Shown piece after piece: positions 25,640-35,059 of a stretch of DNA of 64,000 nt (its first letter is position 1; every line of letters starts with the position of its first letter). The notes beneath the pieces are model-generated. The model had not been told where the DNA came from and did not search any database. It saw only the letters and a list, made by a program, of their open reading frames with translations. The stretch comes from Psychrobacter sp. MF31. Lineage in GTDB: Bacteria; Pseudomonadota; Gammaproteobacteria; Pseudomonadales; Moraxellaceae. The DNA lies in NCBI RefSeq assembly GCF_012847335.1, contig NZ_JABBDX010000002.1, forward strand, positions 62,001 to 126,000, given 5' to 3'. The translations under genes and the position numbers were made by a program.

Positions 25640-27916
25640 TTGCAGCGCTTTAACTTGCCGATTTAATTGCTCAAGGGCTTGCTTATAATCGGGATCTTTT
25701 TGGTCAAGCTGACTTAATCTGCCATAGCGCAACTGCCGGTAAGTCGTGATGACCTCACTAATCGCAGCTTTTAATGGCGCATTGTCATCGGTCAGCGCGT
25801 CTTGAAGCCTTTTTAGCCAAGCCAACTGCCCCTCAACGTCATTTTTGAGTAATTCAGACTGAGTGTTGCCGATGTTTTTATTGAGCATGACCAACGCTTT
25901 GTCCGCCGGATGAACGTATTTGCGCCGCCGAAGCCAAATCATTATCGCAATTAACGTCATTATAATTGCGGCGGTGATGGCAAGCCAAAGGATTTGCTGA
26001 GTGATGGTTTTGATATGAAACCATTTTAAAAGCGCATTGGACTGCTTGTCTTGATCGTAGCCGACGATGTCTTTTTGCCAATAGTAGCTGGCTTGGTCGG
26101 ACAAACGGCGCAGCGATTGCAACAGCTGATATTGCTGATAGCTGAGTTGCGCGCCTGCCCCGCTGCCAAACATTGAAGCGCCGCGCGATTGGGTCAACGA
26201 ATCCATCCCTTGCTCAACGCGCTCAGGGGCTACAAAAGCGGTCGGGTCAACGCGAACCCAACCTTGATTCTCAAGCCAAACCTCCGACCACGCATGGGCG
26301 TCCATTTGCCGAACTTCCCAAACATTGCCACCGCGACCAAGCTCGCCGCCTTGATAGCCTGCGACCACCCGAGCCGGAATTCCTGCCGCGCGCATCATAA
26401 AGGTAAAACTTGACGAATAATGCTCACAAAATCCGGCGCGAGTACCAAATAAAAAGCTGTCAATGCGGTCGCGATCAAGCTTGGGTGGCGATAAGGTATA
26501 GCGAAAATTTTCGCGGTTAATCCAGCGCTCAAGCGCTTGGATATAGCGAAGAGGGTCATTTCCCGACTGGCTAAATAACTGCTTTGCCAGTTGTTTTGAC
26601 TTGGCATTTCCCGTATTTGGTAGCGCCAAGTTGAGTCGTCTGTCAGCGTCAGTTAATATCGGATCAATGACCATCGGCGCAATTCTAAGCGCCTCATAAC
26701 GAAGCTGCTGAGTGACTGGCTGCGGCGTGACCAAGGTAAAATTGGAAGTCATTGCCACATCAGGGCGCTGCGAGAGTGGATAATCAAGCCCAAACAACCA
26801 GCGCTGCTGCGTCGGCTCTAAAATAATCTCGTAGCGGCTTGGCTCAAGCTTGGCGCTATCAGGCGCGGTTGCCAGCGCGTTATTGAGCCAAGTCGGCGTT
26901 TGCCGATTGGGCGACCATTGCCAAAATGCTTGATTCTGATAGTCCGGTCGCCAAGCCACCCCATCAAAATCGCTAAACACCAAGCCGCGCCAATAAAGCT
27001 CGCTTTGGTCGGGTCGCGCGCCTTTAAAATCAACGCGAAACGCCAGCGTCGTTGACTGCCCCAAATTGGCAAAATCACCCGGTGACATGCTATCGGAAAC
27101 GCCTGTAGTGGCTTGATTTCCAGAAAGCTGAACCGACCAAAGCGGTGGCAATCTTGGAAAAAATAAGAACAGCACAACCAACAGCGGCACTGCTGAAATG
27201 CTCAATATCCCAAGGGTTCTCAGCCGACCGCTTCCTGCTTGGTTGCCGTCATCGTTGAGCGCAATAAACGCTAACAATACGAGCAATGTGCCGATGATGA
27301 CTTCTAAGGTTGTGATCAGCCCTTGATCCATCAAAAACAGCGCCGCCAAAACAAACAGCGATAAATTGAGCACCACATAAGCATCGCGTAAGCGGTACAG
27401 CTCCCAAAGCTTGCTGATCAAACAAAGCAATAAAAAAGCCACCCCCATATCAAGACCAAACGCTGTTTTATAAGTCAGCCAAAGCCCCAACAGCCCAAGC
27501 AAAAACCCAAACATTTGCACCCCTTGATAAAGGCGCTTTTGGGCATTGGCAGGCTTTAATTTTAATCGAGATGCGGTTGATGATTCAGAAGTTGCGGCAG
27601 ATTTGGTAGGCGTAAACGATGCAAACTTGGCTTTAACTTGTGGCAATTGCGCGATGATGCTGATGGCAGCAAACCCCATTAACCAAAACGGCAAATTGGC
27701 AGCATGCGGAAAAATAACGGCAACTTGCGTTATCAGCACCCAATAATAAGCTGGCAGCGCGATCAATTTTTTAGCTATTGAGCTTGGCGGCTTGACGTGA
27801 TTATTAACAAGATTTGGTTGACCTTGCGCCAACCGCTCAAAGCTTGATGCCATGCTATTTTTTACCAAAGCATCTGGCGATAAGGTTGGTTGAGAATTGG
27901 ATGACGGTATTTTCAT
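25625..27916 (-). CDS. TgpA-type membrane transglutaminase (DUF3488/DUF4129)
   Basis: A 763-residue membrane protein. The N-terminal third has about six membrane segments (DUF3488). A periplasmic transglutaminase-like domain follows, with the triad C497 (GFCEHYSS), H541 (DAHAWSEVW) and D557 (VDPTA). One more membrane helix and a cytoplasmic DUF4129-like tail come last. The P. aeruginosa homologue TgpA is needed for growth. The start at 27916 overlaps the stop of the DUF58 gene as ATGA, indicating coupling; an in-frame start at 27943 also exists. It forms the classic MoxR-DUF58-transglutaminase operon. Confidence 0.87.
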   Translation of the reverse strand: MKIPSSNSQPTLSPDALVKNSMASSFERLAQGQPNLVNNHVKPPSSIAKKLIALPAYYWVLITQVAVIFPHAANLPFWLMGFAAISIIAQLPQVKAKFASFTPTKSAATSESSTASRLKLKPANAQKRLYQGVQMFGFLLGLLGLWLTYKTAFGLDMGVAFLLLCLISKLWELYRLRDAYVVLNLSLFVLAALFLMDQGLITTLEVIIGTLLVLLAFIALNDDGNQAGSGRLRTLGILSISAVPLLVVLFLFFPRLPPLWSVQLSGNQATTGVSDSMSPGDFANLGQSTTLAFRVDFKGARPDQSELYWRGLVFSDFDGVAWRPDYQNQAFWQWSPNRQTPTWLNNALATAPDSAKLEPSRYEIILEPTQQRWLFGLDYPLSQRPDVAMTSNFTLVTPQPVTQQLRYEALRIAPMVIDPILTDADRRLNLALPNTGNAKSKQLAKQLFSQSGNDPLRYIQALERWINRENFRYTLSPPKLDRDRIDSFLFGTRAGFCEHYSSSFTFMMRAAGIPARVVAGYQGGELGRGGNVWEVRQMDAHAWSEVWLENQGWVRVDPTAFVAPERVEQGMDSLTQSRGASMFGSGAGAQLSYQQYQLLQSLRRLSDQASYYWQKDIVGYDQDKQSNALLKWFHIKTITQQILWLAITAAIIMTLIAIMIWLRRRKYVHPADKALVMLNKNIGNTQSELLKNDVEGQLAWLKRLQDALTDDNAPLKAAISEVITTYRQLRYGRLSQLDQKDPDYKQALEQLNRQVKALQSMIK

Positions 27917-28911
27917 GGTGCTTTTGCCAACCGTAACAAGCAAGATTGGACAAACCCTGAGCCTTGACCAACGGTAGATTGGCTTGTCAAATCGCTCGGC
28001 AATATCAGTTGAAACGGTAAATTTAACCGCCCCATTTCATTGACAGCAAACGCTAGTTGCGACAGTTTTTGTTCGTGAGTGGTCGCGGGCATATCTGCAT
28101 AATCCAAGCGGTAATCAAGACCTACCGGATCCGCAAAATGCTTGGTCAAAAGCCCTTGACCGCGCGCCAAATGCGCCCAAGACACGCGCGCCAGCGACTC
28201 ACCTTCCACAAAGCTTGATAATTTATCAAAGTCATCTTGACCGCTGATGCTTTGATTGCCCGTGATCAGATCGGCATTTTTCAGGGTTGCTCTTTTTTCT
28301 GTCCAATCAAAGCGCAAAGGCTTTGGCGTGACCCAAGTGGTTTTGGCAAAATAAATCACCGACCACGCGCGCATAATTCCAAATGGATAAGTGGTTTTTA
28401 TTTGTAGTTTTGGTAGGGTCAACTCACCGCGAAGGCTGGTGGCAACGGGCAATTGCAGCTCTAATTCGGATTTGAGCTGAGGCAATAACACAGTATTTTT
28501 GTGGCTAAACTTGGTATGACTAAGCTTGTTATTTTGATCGGCAAAACCGATGAGCAGTTGCCGCCTAGGCTGACGGCTGTCATTGATAAGCTTGAGCGTC
28601 ACCCAAACCGGATCGCCGGCTTCAGCAGTAGTGATGTCAACCAATTCCACCTTAAGCCCTGAAATATGGGTAAAAGTGATATGAAAACTGATAAACCAAA
28701 CGCTTGCCAAATAAAAGCACAAACCAAGCACCAAATTATTGGCGTAATTGATCCCTGCAATAAAGGTGATGATCAATAAAACGGCAAACAGCCCGCCCTC
28801 TTTACTAAAAAAGATATAAACGTTGCGCAAATTCAGCTGAGCGCTGTCACTGTTCGGCGCACGCTTGGCAATCTGGCGCGACACCCAAGTGGAAACCGTC
28901 GAAGCTGGCAT
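27913..28911 (-). CDS. DUF58 domain membrane protein
   Basis: A 332-residue protein with two adjacent membrane helices near residues 37-75 (LFAVLLIITFIAG and LVLGLCFYLASVW). The DUF58 motif SGQDDFDKLSSFVEGESLARVSW lies near residue 222. Proteins of this family act with MoxR ATPases, possibly as von Willebrand A-like adaptors in assembly or envelope maintenance. It lies between the MoxR gene (9-base gap) and the transglutaminase gene (4-base overlap), so it is cotranscribed with both. Confidence 0.85.
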   Translation of the reverse strand: MPASTVSTWVSRQIAKRAPNSDSAQLNLRNVYIFFSKEGGLFAVLLIITFIAGINYANNLVLGLCFYLASVWFISFHITFTHISGLKVELVDITTAEAGDPVWVTLKLINDSRQPRRQLLIGFADQNNKLSHTKFSHKNTVLLPQLKSELELQLPVATSLRGELTLPKLQIKTTYPFGIMRAWSVIYFAKTTWVTPKPLRFDWTEKRATLKNADLITGNQSISGQDDFDKLSSFVEGESLARVSWAHLARGQGLLTKHFADPVGLDYRLDYADMPATTHEQKLSQLAFAVNEMGRLNLPFQLILPSDLTSQSTVGQGSGFVQSCLLRLAKAP

Positions 28912-28920
28912 GATCCCTCC

Positions 28921-29928
28921 TTAAACAGGAACGTCCGCCAAAATGCGCTTGGCAAAGCTGGCTTCTTTCACGCCGCCCACGTAATCAGGAATAAAGCGCT
29001 GACCTAGCCTATGATCGGCGACCGCAGCAAATACGGCTTGGATGTCCTCAGGCGTCACCTCCGACTGACCTGAAACGTAAGCAAACGCTTGCGCTGCTCG
29101 CTGAAGGGCGATCACCCCGCGCGGCGATAAGCCATGGTAATCAAGGCTTGAGCGGGTTTTGGCAACCAAGCGCTGCAAATAATCAAGCACCACATCCGCC
29201 ACAAACACCTGCTGAATTTGCTGCTGAGCCTCACGGATCGCCTCATGGTTCATGACCGCCTCAAGCTTACTTAGCAGCTCGCGGCGATCTTGACCACGAA
29301 GCAAAGCGCGCTCCGCGTTTGGCGAGGGAAACCCAAGCGATAAGCACATCAAAAAGCGATCAAGCTGTGACTCAGGAAGCGGATAAACGCCAGCTTGCTG
29401 CAAAGGGTTTTGGGTGGCTATCACAAAAAATGGCGAGGGCAGCGCAAACGTTTGACCATCTTGGCTCACTTGCCGCTCCTCCATCGCCTCAAGCAGCGCG
29501 CTTTGGGTTTTGGGGCTTGAGCGGTTGATTTCATCGGCTAGCAGTAACTGAGTAAAAATAGGACCTTGGCGAAAGCTCATGGTCGCAGAGCTAGGATCAA
29601 AAATACTGATCCCCAAAATATCGGCAGGAAGCATGTCATTGGTAAATTGGATACGGTTAAAGCTCAATCCCAAAAGCTGCGCCAACCCTTGCGCCAGCGT
29701 CGTTTTTCCCATCCCTGGCAAATCTTGCAGCAATAAATGACCACCCGCCAAGATGCAGCTGAGGGCAAGTTTAATCACTTGCGGCTTATCAAGAATGACC
29801 TCGTTCATTTGCGCAAGCAGTCTGGCAATGTCTTGCTGGTTGCGGCTTTGACTGCCGTTTTGATCGTTTGCCGAAGTCTGCGGCGCTGATTGCAATTGCC
29901 TTGCCGATTTGTTGTTAAATAAAGCCAT
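28921..29928 (-). CDS. MoxR family AAA+ ATPase
   Basis: A 335-residue chaperone-like ATPase. Walker A is LPGMGKTT near residue 72, Walker B LLADEINRSSPKTQSALLEAMEE near residue 130, and sensor 1 ATQNPLQQAG near residue 174. The first 35 residues are a Gln/Ser/Asn-rich tail. The ATG at 29928 is preferred to an in-frame TTG at 29940. It is the first gene of the MoxR-DUF58-TgpA operon and presumably remodels or activates a partner coded there. Confidence 0.88.
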   Translation of the reverse strand: MALFNNKSARQLQSAPQTSANDQNGSQSRNQQDIARLLAQMNEVILDKPQVIKLALSCILAGGHLLLQDLPGMGKTTLAQGLAQLLGLSFNRIQFTNDMLPADILGISIFDPSSATMSFRQGPIFTQLLLADEINRSSPKTQSALLEAMEERQVSQDGQTFALPSPFFVIATQNPLQQAGVYPLPESQLDRFLMCLSLGFPSPNAERALLRGQDRRELLSKLEAVMNHEAIREAQQQIQQVFVADVVLDYLQRLVAKTRSSLDYHGLSPRGVIALQRAAQAFAYVSGQSEVTPEDIQAVFAAVADHRLGQRFIPDYVGGVKEASFAKRILADVPV

Positions 29929-30062
29929 AGCAAAAACCAAATTTCTTATTATTTTAAATGAAAGCTTTTAACCGCTAATTTTTATAAAAATTTTTAAAAC
30001 TGATCTTAAAATTTATTAATAGTTTAGATGCTTATAGTTGATAAGCCTTTATTTTTCATAAA

Positions 30063-30632
30063 TTACTGTTGATAATTTGCCGCTGGCGTTTCGCCATCAA
30101 CAATCTCTACCGCGTCATTTTGCATTTTTGAATGCGACGTTAAAGCTTTTTTTGTGGTTTCAGTTGCAGCTTGAGCATTTTCCAACGGTTTTGGCGGCAC
30201 TTCCCGCAAAGTGGATAGATAAGCAATAACATCAGCGCGCTCATGAGCATTCGGCATGGGATCGGCAAGCATCTTTGAGTCTGGAAGGGCGTTGTCCACA
30301 TCGGCAATATAGCGATCGAGCGTTTTAGCATCCCAAACCCAGCCTGATTGGCTCAAAGCTTTGCTGTATTTGTAGTCTTTTAACTGCGCCGCTTTTGCGC
30401 CATAAATGTTCATCAATTGTGGACCTTTTTTATTCAGCCCAGCTTTGAGCTGATGGCACTGAGCGCAAGCATCATCAAAGATAAGCGCGCCATTGTCAGC
30501 ATCGCCTGTGGTCAATACCGGCAACGTGACCTCAGGGCGATAATCAGGCGGCACTTTTTTACAGCCGCTCAGCACCGTCAAGCCAACAACACAGAATAAA
30601 CACAATCGAATTACAGGATGAATCGTCAACAT
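30063..30632 (-). CDS. Lipoprotein c-type cytochrome
   Basis: A 189-residue protein with a lipoprotein signal (VGLTVLSGC, lipidated Cys near residue 24) and one haem-binding CAQCH motif near residue 57. The distal methionine is probably in SKMLADPM near residue 130. It resembles class I cytochromes c that carry electrons in the periplasm, here held to a membrane by lipid. The last 45 residues are Ala/Thr/Lys-rich. AAGAAGG gives a good ribosome site. It lies 27 bases after fimX on the same strand, but a functional link is not evident. Confidence 0.82.
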   Translation of the reverse strand: MLTIHPVIRLCLFCVVGLTVLSGCKKVPPDYRPEVTLPVLTTGDADNGALIFDDACAQCHQLKAGLNKKGPQLMNIYGAKAAQLKDYKYSKALSQSGWVWDAKTLDRYIADVDNALPDSKMLADPMPNAHERADVIAYLSTLREVPPKPLENAQAATETTKKALTSHSKMQNDAVEIVDGETPAANYQQ

Positions 30633-30659
30633 AACCTTCTTATCAATTTGGCGCCATAG

Positions 30660-32750
30660 TTAGGATTTGGTCGCACTCATGGTCGGGCTTGGCTCTTCAA
30701 GATAGTAGCCTTGTAAATAGCGCGCGCCTACGCTCCAAGAGACCGACATGGTCGCCGCATCTTCAATATACGGCATTAAAACTTGAATACCAAGATCATC
30801 GGCGCGGCTGACCAATAATTTTACCGTATTTAAATTGTCCGCGTTATTAATGCCATCAATATAGCTTCGCGCCAGCCGAACCATATTGGGCTTAACCAAA
30901 CTTGCAATGTCAATCGATTTGGTGGTGGTACCAAAATTGTTAATCCCCACTTGGCAGCCATTGCTATTGAGCGCAGCAAATTGGGATTTGGCAACCGTTA
31001 AATGATTGCTGACGTCTTGCTCATTAAATTGTAGCGTTAAAGCGCCCGCCGCACCGCCCACCGCATTAATCAGCTGACTTGCGATGCTTGGCAGCTTTTT
31101 GTCGGTTAAGGAGGCGCTGGTCAGTTGCACCAAAACGCGAGCTTCAGGGTGCGATTTTCGAAATTCATTTAAGCGCTTACAGGCGTTAATCAATACCCAG
31201 CGGTCAATTTTTTCACTGAGCTGATGCGTTTTAGCCACCGTTAAAAACTGATCGGGGGTGAGCACCGTATGATCCGCGTCCGCAAGCGGTAGGCGCAAAT
31301 AAGTCTCAAAAAAGTCGCTACGATCGGCATCAATATCATAAATCGGCTGAAATAACAGCTCAAAGCGGTTATGAGTGATGGCATCGATCAGCGCTTCAGC
31401 AAGCGCGTCATCATCGCTATTGGCGTGCTCGCTTGGGTCATATAAATGATAAGCATCACCGTGATTTTTGGTGGCAATATTGACATCATTAATAGCATCA
31501 AGAGCGCGCTCAAGCAAGACGGTAGGCTCAGCAGAATTGGGCTTAATTTTAACCATACCAATGCTCACCGTGGTGCTTGTGGTATGGTCATTAACCTCAA
31601 TGAGCATCTCTTTAATTCGCAAGCAAATCGCGGCTGCCAACTCATTAAGCGCTTGGGTCGTTAAATTTTCAATCAAGACGGTGAATGCCGTATCGCTAAA
31701 GCGGCTGACAAAACCATCTGCAATCATTTCTTCAAGGGTGAATCCTACCTGTTTAATGGTCGCATCCACCCCTTGAATACCAAGGCTTGAGCTGATTTTA
31801 CCGATGTTGTCTAAATGAATATATAATAAAGCTGCTCGCGTTTTATTGGCGATCACCGCTTGGTAAAGCTCAGCAAAGCGATCTTCAAAGCCGCGGCGGT
31901 TACTAAGCCCAGTTAAGCTGTCTTGGCGCTCAGCGGCGGCTAAGCGCTTAGCAAGCTCAGCGCTGTCGCTGTTATTTTGCTGGATGATAATTTGGGTGAC
32001 TGGTTCACCATCAAGCGTTGCGGCTGCCAACTGAAGCTTTGCGGCAAAGGTGCTGCCATCCATTCGGCGACTTTCAAATTTAAACTCAACCTGATCGCGG
32101 CTGCCTTTTTCAAACTGACGTAAAAAGTGCTTAAAGCCTTTGACATTATCCACGCCTGCGATCATATCAACAACCGGAACGCCAACAATATCTTCAACGT
32201 TATTAAAGCCAAACAGCTTTAAATAAGGGTCATTGGCAAAAATGTGAATGCCTTGGTCTAAATACGCCACCGCGCTTTTGGAGTTTTTAATTAAAATATT
32301 GGCGCGCAGCTCCGCTTCCATCAACACATTTCGCAAAATCCGCAATTGGCGGCGACCGCTCACATTGGCATGTTGCAAGCAAATTGCCATAATCACTTGG
32401 GTTTCTTTTTCAGGCAATAAGGCTTTGACCATGGTGCCATCCATCACGGCGGGCAAACCATCCTCATTGCGACCCGTTTGCGCCATCTCATCGCTCATCA
32501 AGCCGACAACGGGCAAGTCAAGACCTTGCTCTTGAATGATGCCAACGACATCGGTAAAGCTTAAATCATAAGCATTGCCAAACACCAACACATCCCAAGA
32601 GTGCCGAAGCGCTTTTAGCAGCTCTTCTTCATCATCCAAAAACCCTAAATTCACCTCGTCATAATACGCTTGCAATAACCTCACCAAGCGCTCTGCATAA
32701 AGTTGGTCTTCATCAATGACCAATAAGTCCAATTTAGCGTTGTTTCGCAT
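30660..32750 (-). CDS. fimX: FimX-like protein: REC-PAS-degenerate GGDEF-degenerate EAL
   Basis: A 696-residue protein with four parts: receiver-like domain (residues 1-125, LLVIDEDQLYAERL), PAS domain (about 150-270), GGDEF domain (about 280-435) and EAL domain (about 445-690). Both signature motifs are lost: GGDEF reads FSDTAF and the EAL position reads ETYLRLP. That architecture and decay match FimX, a c-di-GMP-binding, non-catalytic regulator of type IV pilus assembly and twitching. No membrane segment is present. The neighbouring 613-residue gene lies upstream on the same strand behind a terminator. Confidence 0.78.
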   Translation of the reverse strand: MRNNAKLDLLVIDEDQLYAERLVRLLQAYYDEVNLGFLDDEEELLKALRHSWDVLVFGNAYDLSFTDVVGIIQEQGLDLPVVGLMSDEMAQTGRNEDGLPAVMDGTMVKALLPEKETQVIMAICLQHANVSGRRQLRILRNVLMEAELRANILIKNSKSAVAYLDQGIHIFANDPYLKLFGFNNVEDIVGVPVVDMIAGVDNVKGFKHFLRQFEKGSRDQVEFKFESRRMDGSTFAAKLQLAAATLDGEPVTQIIIQQNNSDSAELAKRLAAAERQDSLTGLSNRRGFEDRFAELYQAVIANKTRAALLYIHLDNIGKISSSLGIQGVDATIKQVGFTLEEMIADGFVSRFSDTAFTVLIENLTTQALNELAAAICLRIKEMLIEVNDHTTSTTVSIGMVKIKPNSAEPTVLLERALDAINDVNIATKNHGDAYHLYDPSEHANSDDDALAEALIDAITHNRFELLFQPIYDIDADRSDFFETYLRLPLADADHTVLTPDQFLTVAKTHQLSEKIDRWVLINACKRLNEFRKSHPEARVLVQLTSASLTDKKLPSIASQLINAVGGAAGALTLQFNEQDVSNHLTVAKSQFAALNSNGCQVGINNFGTTTKSIDIASLVKPNMVRLARSYIDGINNADNLNTVKLLVSRADDLGIQVLMPYIEDAATMSVSWSVGARYLQGYYLEEPSPTMSATKS

Positions 32751-32965
32751 ATCACGCCTTTTGTCATTTAAAGTCTTGGAATAACGCTATTATTAGCAAT
32801 TCCATAATCGCATTAAGAATATAAACCTTATAGTATAGTCGCTATCAGCGCTGCCGCAAGCAATAATAGTGATTATTTGTCGTTTATTACCTTAGCATAA
32901 TTGCTGAGGTCATGGGTTACCATATCAATTGAGTAATCATTGGCACTAACAGTTTTGCGCGCGCC

Positions 32966-32992
32966 AAAAAAAACGGCAGAATTCACTGCCGT
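32966..32992 (-). terminator. Rho-independent terminator of the 613-residue protein gene
   Basis: Reading the minus strand, ACGGCAG/CTGCCGT forms a 7-bp stem around TGAATT and is followed by a run of T. It lies 22 bases after the stop at 33014 and separates this gene from fimX. Confidence 0.88.
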
Positions 32993-33013
32993 CTTATCTT
33001 AGCTATTGCAGCT

Positions 33014-34855
33014 TTATAAGCGAATGACTTCAAATTGGGTAAATTCTTCCGTACTTAAAATACTGTCTTGTAGCCGAAGCGTTTTTTGTTTGTCGTTTAA
33101 GCGGATCACTACTTTATCGCCAGCTTTAAAATGATAAGCGGGCACAAGCAGGCTACAGTTGCTACCAAGGCTTTCTTCGGCAGCAAGCAAAAGCGCGGGC
33201 ACAAAACTTTGGCTGCGACTGTCGCGCTCATCAATTCTAAGGGCGCAAGCCGTTGGCGCGTGACCTAAAATTTGCGCTTCAGCTTCAATAAACTCATCTT
33301 CAAGCGATAGCCAGCGGATCAGTCCAAGTGCGCAGGTATCTGGCTTTGCGCCATGCTCTTTTAATAAAAACAAATTCATAATTTGTAAATGCGGCGGCGC
33401 GGTGGCTAAAAACTTATCTAAAACCGCCTCGTCAGTTTCTTTTGCCTGCTCAATATTGATGGGCTCAAAAATTTGATTTAAAGGCGGCAAAATTGGCGCT
33501 GCGGACGTATTTTGGCTATTTTTTATCACTCTTTGTTCAAAGGCGGCAATATCTTGAACGGTTAATGACCGCAGCGTTCTAAAATGTGACAGCTCACCTT
33601 GATGGTCAAGCACCTCCACCTCAAAGCTTGATGATGTAGCGTCTTTTTTGGGGGCGGTGTCATATTGCGGTAAATAATCAAGTGACAAGTCGTGAAGCGC
33701 AATCATATCCATCAAAGCGATATTATGAGCCGCAAAATAATGGATCGCGTTAAAATGAGTGATGAGCGTAGCTCGCGCTTTGGGGCTGTATTTTGAAATT
33801 GATTTGAGCGATCGGTTTAAATAGCGATGCGTGATCGCCATCAAAATGGTCGTCACCAATCGGTATTCGGTTAAATTGTTATTCGTCGCAATCAGCGTGT
33901 TTTGGCGCTGCCGCAAGTATTGCGCTAATGGCTCAAGCTCAATAAATAAGCACCAATGACCATCTGAATACGGATTGATTTTTGACGTTGCTGACACATA
34001 CTCGGGGGGATTGGCGCGGTTTAAATCCACAAAAATGCGCGTGGCAGATTGCGGCTCAAAAGAGGCAATAATATGCGCTGACCACTCAGGGAGCAAGCGC
34101 TGAATCAGCAGCATGCTTGGTCGGCGCATGGCGAGCACATTGAGCAAGCTATGCAAGCAAATTTGGCAATACAATTGGTGAATGTTGATGGCGTTTTTGG
34201 TCACCATCGTCACGCTTAAATTGACATGGGCAATGTCAAACTGACAAGCTTCAGCATAATGCTTATGGATGGCTTGCCAAAACTCTGCAGGCAGTTTTTG
34301 GTAGCAAAGGGCTAACTCTTGATCAAGTTTTTGATAAACTGACAATGTATGGTAAATGGCACAAGCCAGCACCATCGGCGGCTGAGTTACTGGGGCGGGC
34401 TTGAGCCAACCCCAAACAGAAGCATTGGTATTTTTGGCAGCACTTGCCACTTGGTGGTCGGCTTTAACCAATAAGTGACGCTCGCGCTCAACGACGCCGT
34501 CAAACACCAACAGCATTTGCTCATATAAGCCTTTGACTTTATCCATTACAGTCAGCTGCTGGGCGCTCAGTGACCCTGATTCATGAATATAGTGGCTGCG
34601 AAGGTTAGCTATCAGCGGATTGGCGGCGCTGATCACGATGTCCATGAGCTTTAAACGCAGCGCATCCTCAATTGGTCGGGCGCAAAGCTCAGTTAAAATA
34701 GTCTCAATTTGAGTAAACTGCTCATCCTCTGGCAACATTGGCAACCCTGCGGCCCAAGTCATCAAATCATTGAGGTTATGTTGCAAGCCCTCATTTCTTG
34801 CTAAAACTGGCGGCGACTTTGCTGTTAAATAGGATTGAAAATTTGATAATTTCAT
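33014..34855 (-). CDS. Hypothetical 613-residue protein upstream of fimX
   Basis: I do not recognise this protein. It is soluble, without signal peptide, and largely alpha-helical over residues 1-390. A short variable linker comes next (TSAAPILPPLNQIFEP near residue 455). The C-terminal part, about residues 490-613, has alternating beta-type strands (SLLVPAYHFKAGDKVVIRLN, then TLRLQDSI) and could be a PilZ-like or other small barrel, but the RxxxR and D/NxSxxG motifs of PilZ are not evident. The ribosome site is weak. Its position next to fimX suggests, but does not prove, a role in c-di-GMP or pilus control. Confidence 0.75.
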   Translation of the reverse strand: MKLSNFQSYLTAKSPPVLARNEGLQHNLNDLMTWAAGLPMLPEDEQFTQIETILTELCARPIEDALRLKLMDIVISAANPLIANLRSHYIHESGSLSAQQLTVMDKVKGLYEQMLLVFDGVVERERHLLVKADHQVASAAKNTNASVWGWLKPAPVTQPPMVLACAIYHTLSVYQKLDQELALCYQKLPAEFWQAIHKHYAEACQFDIAHVNLSVTMVTKNAINIHQLYCQICLHSLLNVLAMRRPSMLLIQRLLPEWSAHIIASFEPQSATRIFVDLNRANPPEYVSATSKINPYSDGHWCLFIELEPLAQYLRQRQNTLIATNNNLTEYRLVTTILMAITHRYLNRSLKSISKYSPKARATLITHFNAIHYFAAHNIALMDMIALHDLSLDYLPQYDTAPKKDATSSSFEVEVLDHQGELSHFRTLRSLTVQDIAAFEQRVIKNSQNTSAAPILPPLNQIFEPINIEQAKETDEAVLDKFLATAPPHLQIMNLFLLKEHGAKPDTCALGLIRWLSLEDEFIEAEAQILGHAPTACALRIDERDSRSQSFVPALLLAAEESLGSNCSLLVPAYHFKAGDKVVIRLNDKQKTLRLQDSILSTEEFTQFEVIRL

Positions 34856-35059
34856 TTTCTATTCTCCTCATCGACCGCGGATTTCCACAAATTTTTTGAA
34901 GCACCCGTATTTTTAATTTGAACCTTTGAGCTTTTGTTATCCTCATTGCTTTTCGCATAATAAGCTAGATCGTGATTATCAATGATTTTTAATAAATAAA
35001 CAATTGTTATTAATATTTAATCATAATACTTACTAAGCTTTTATATTATATTGAACCCT

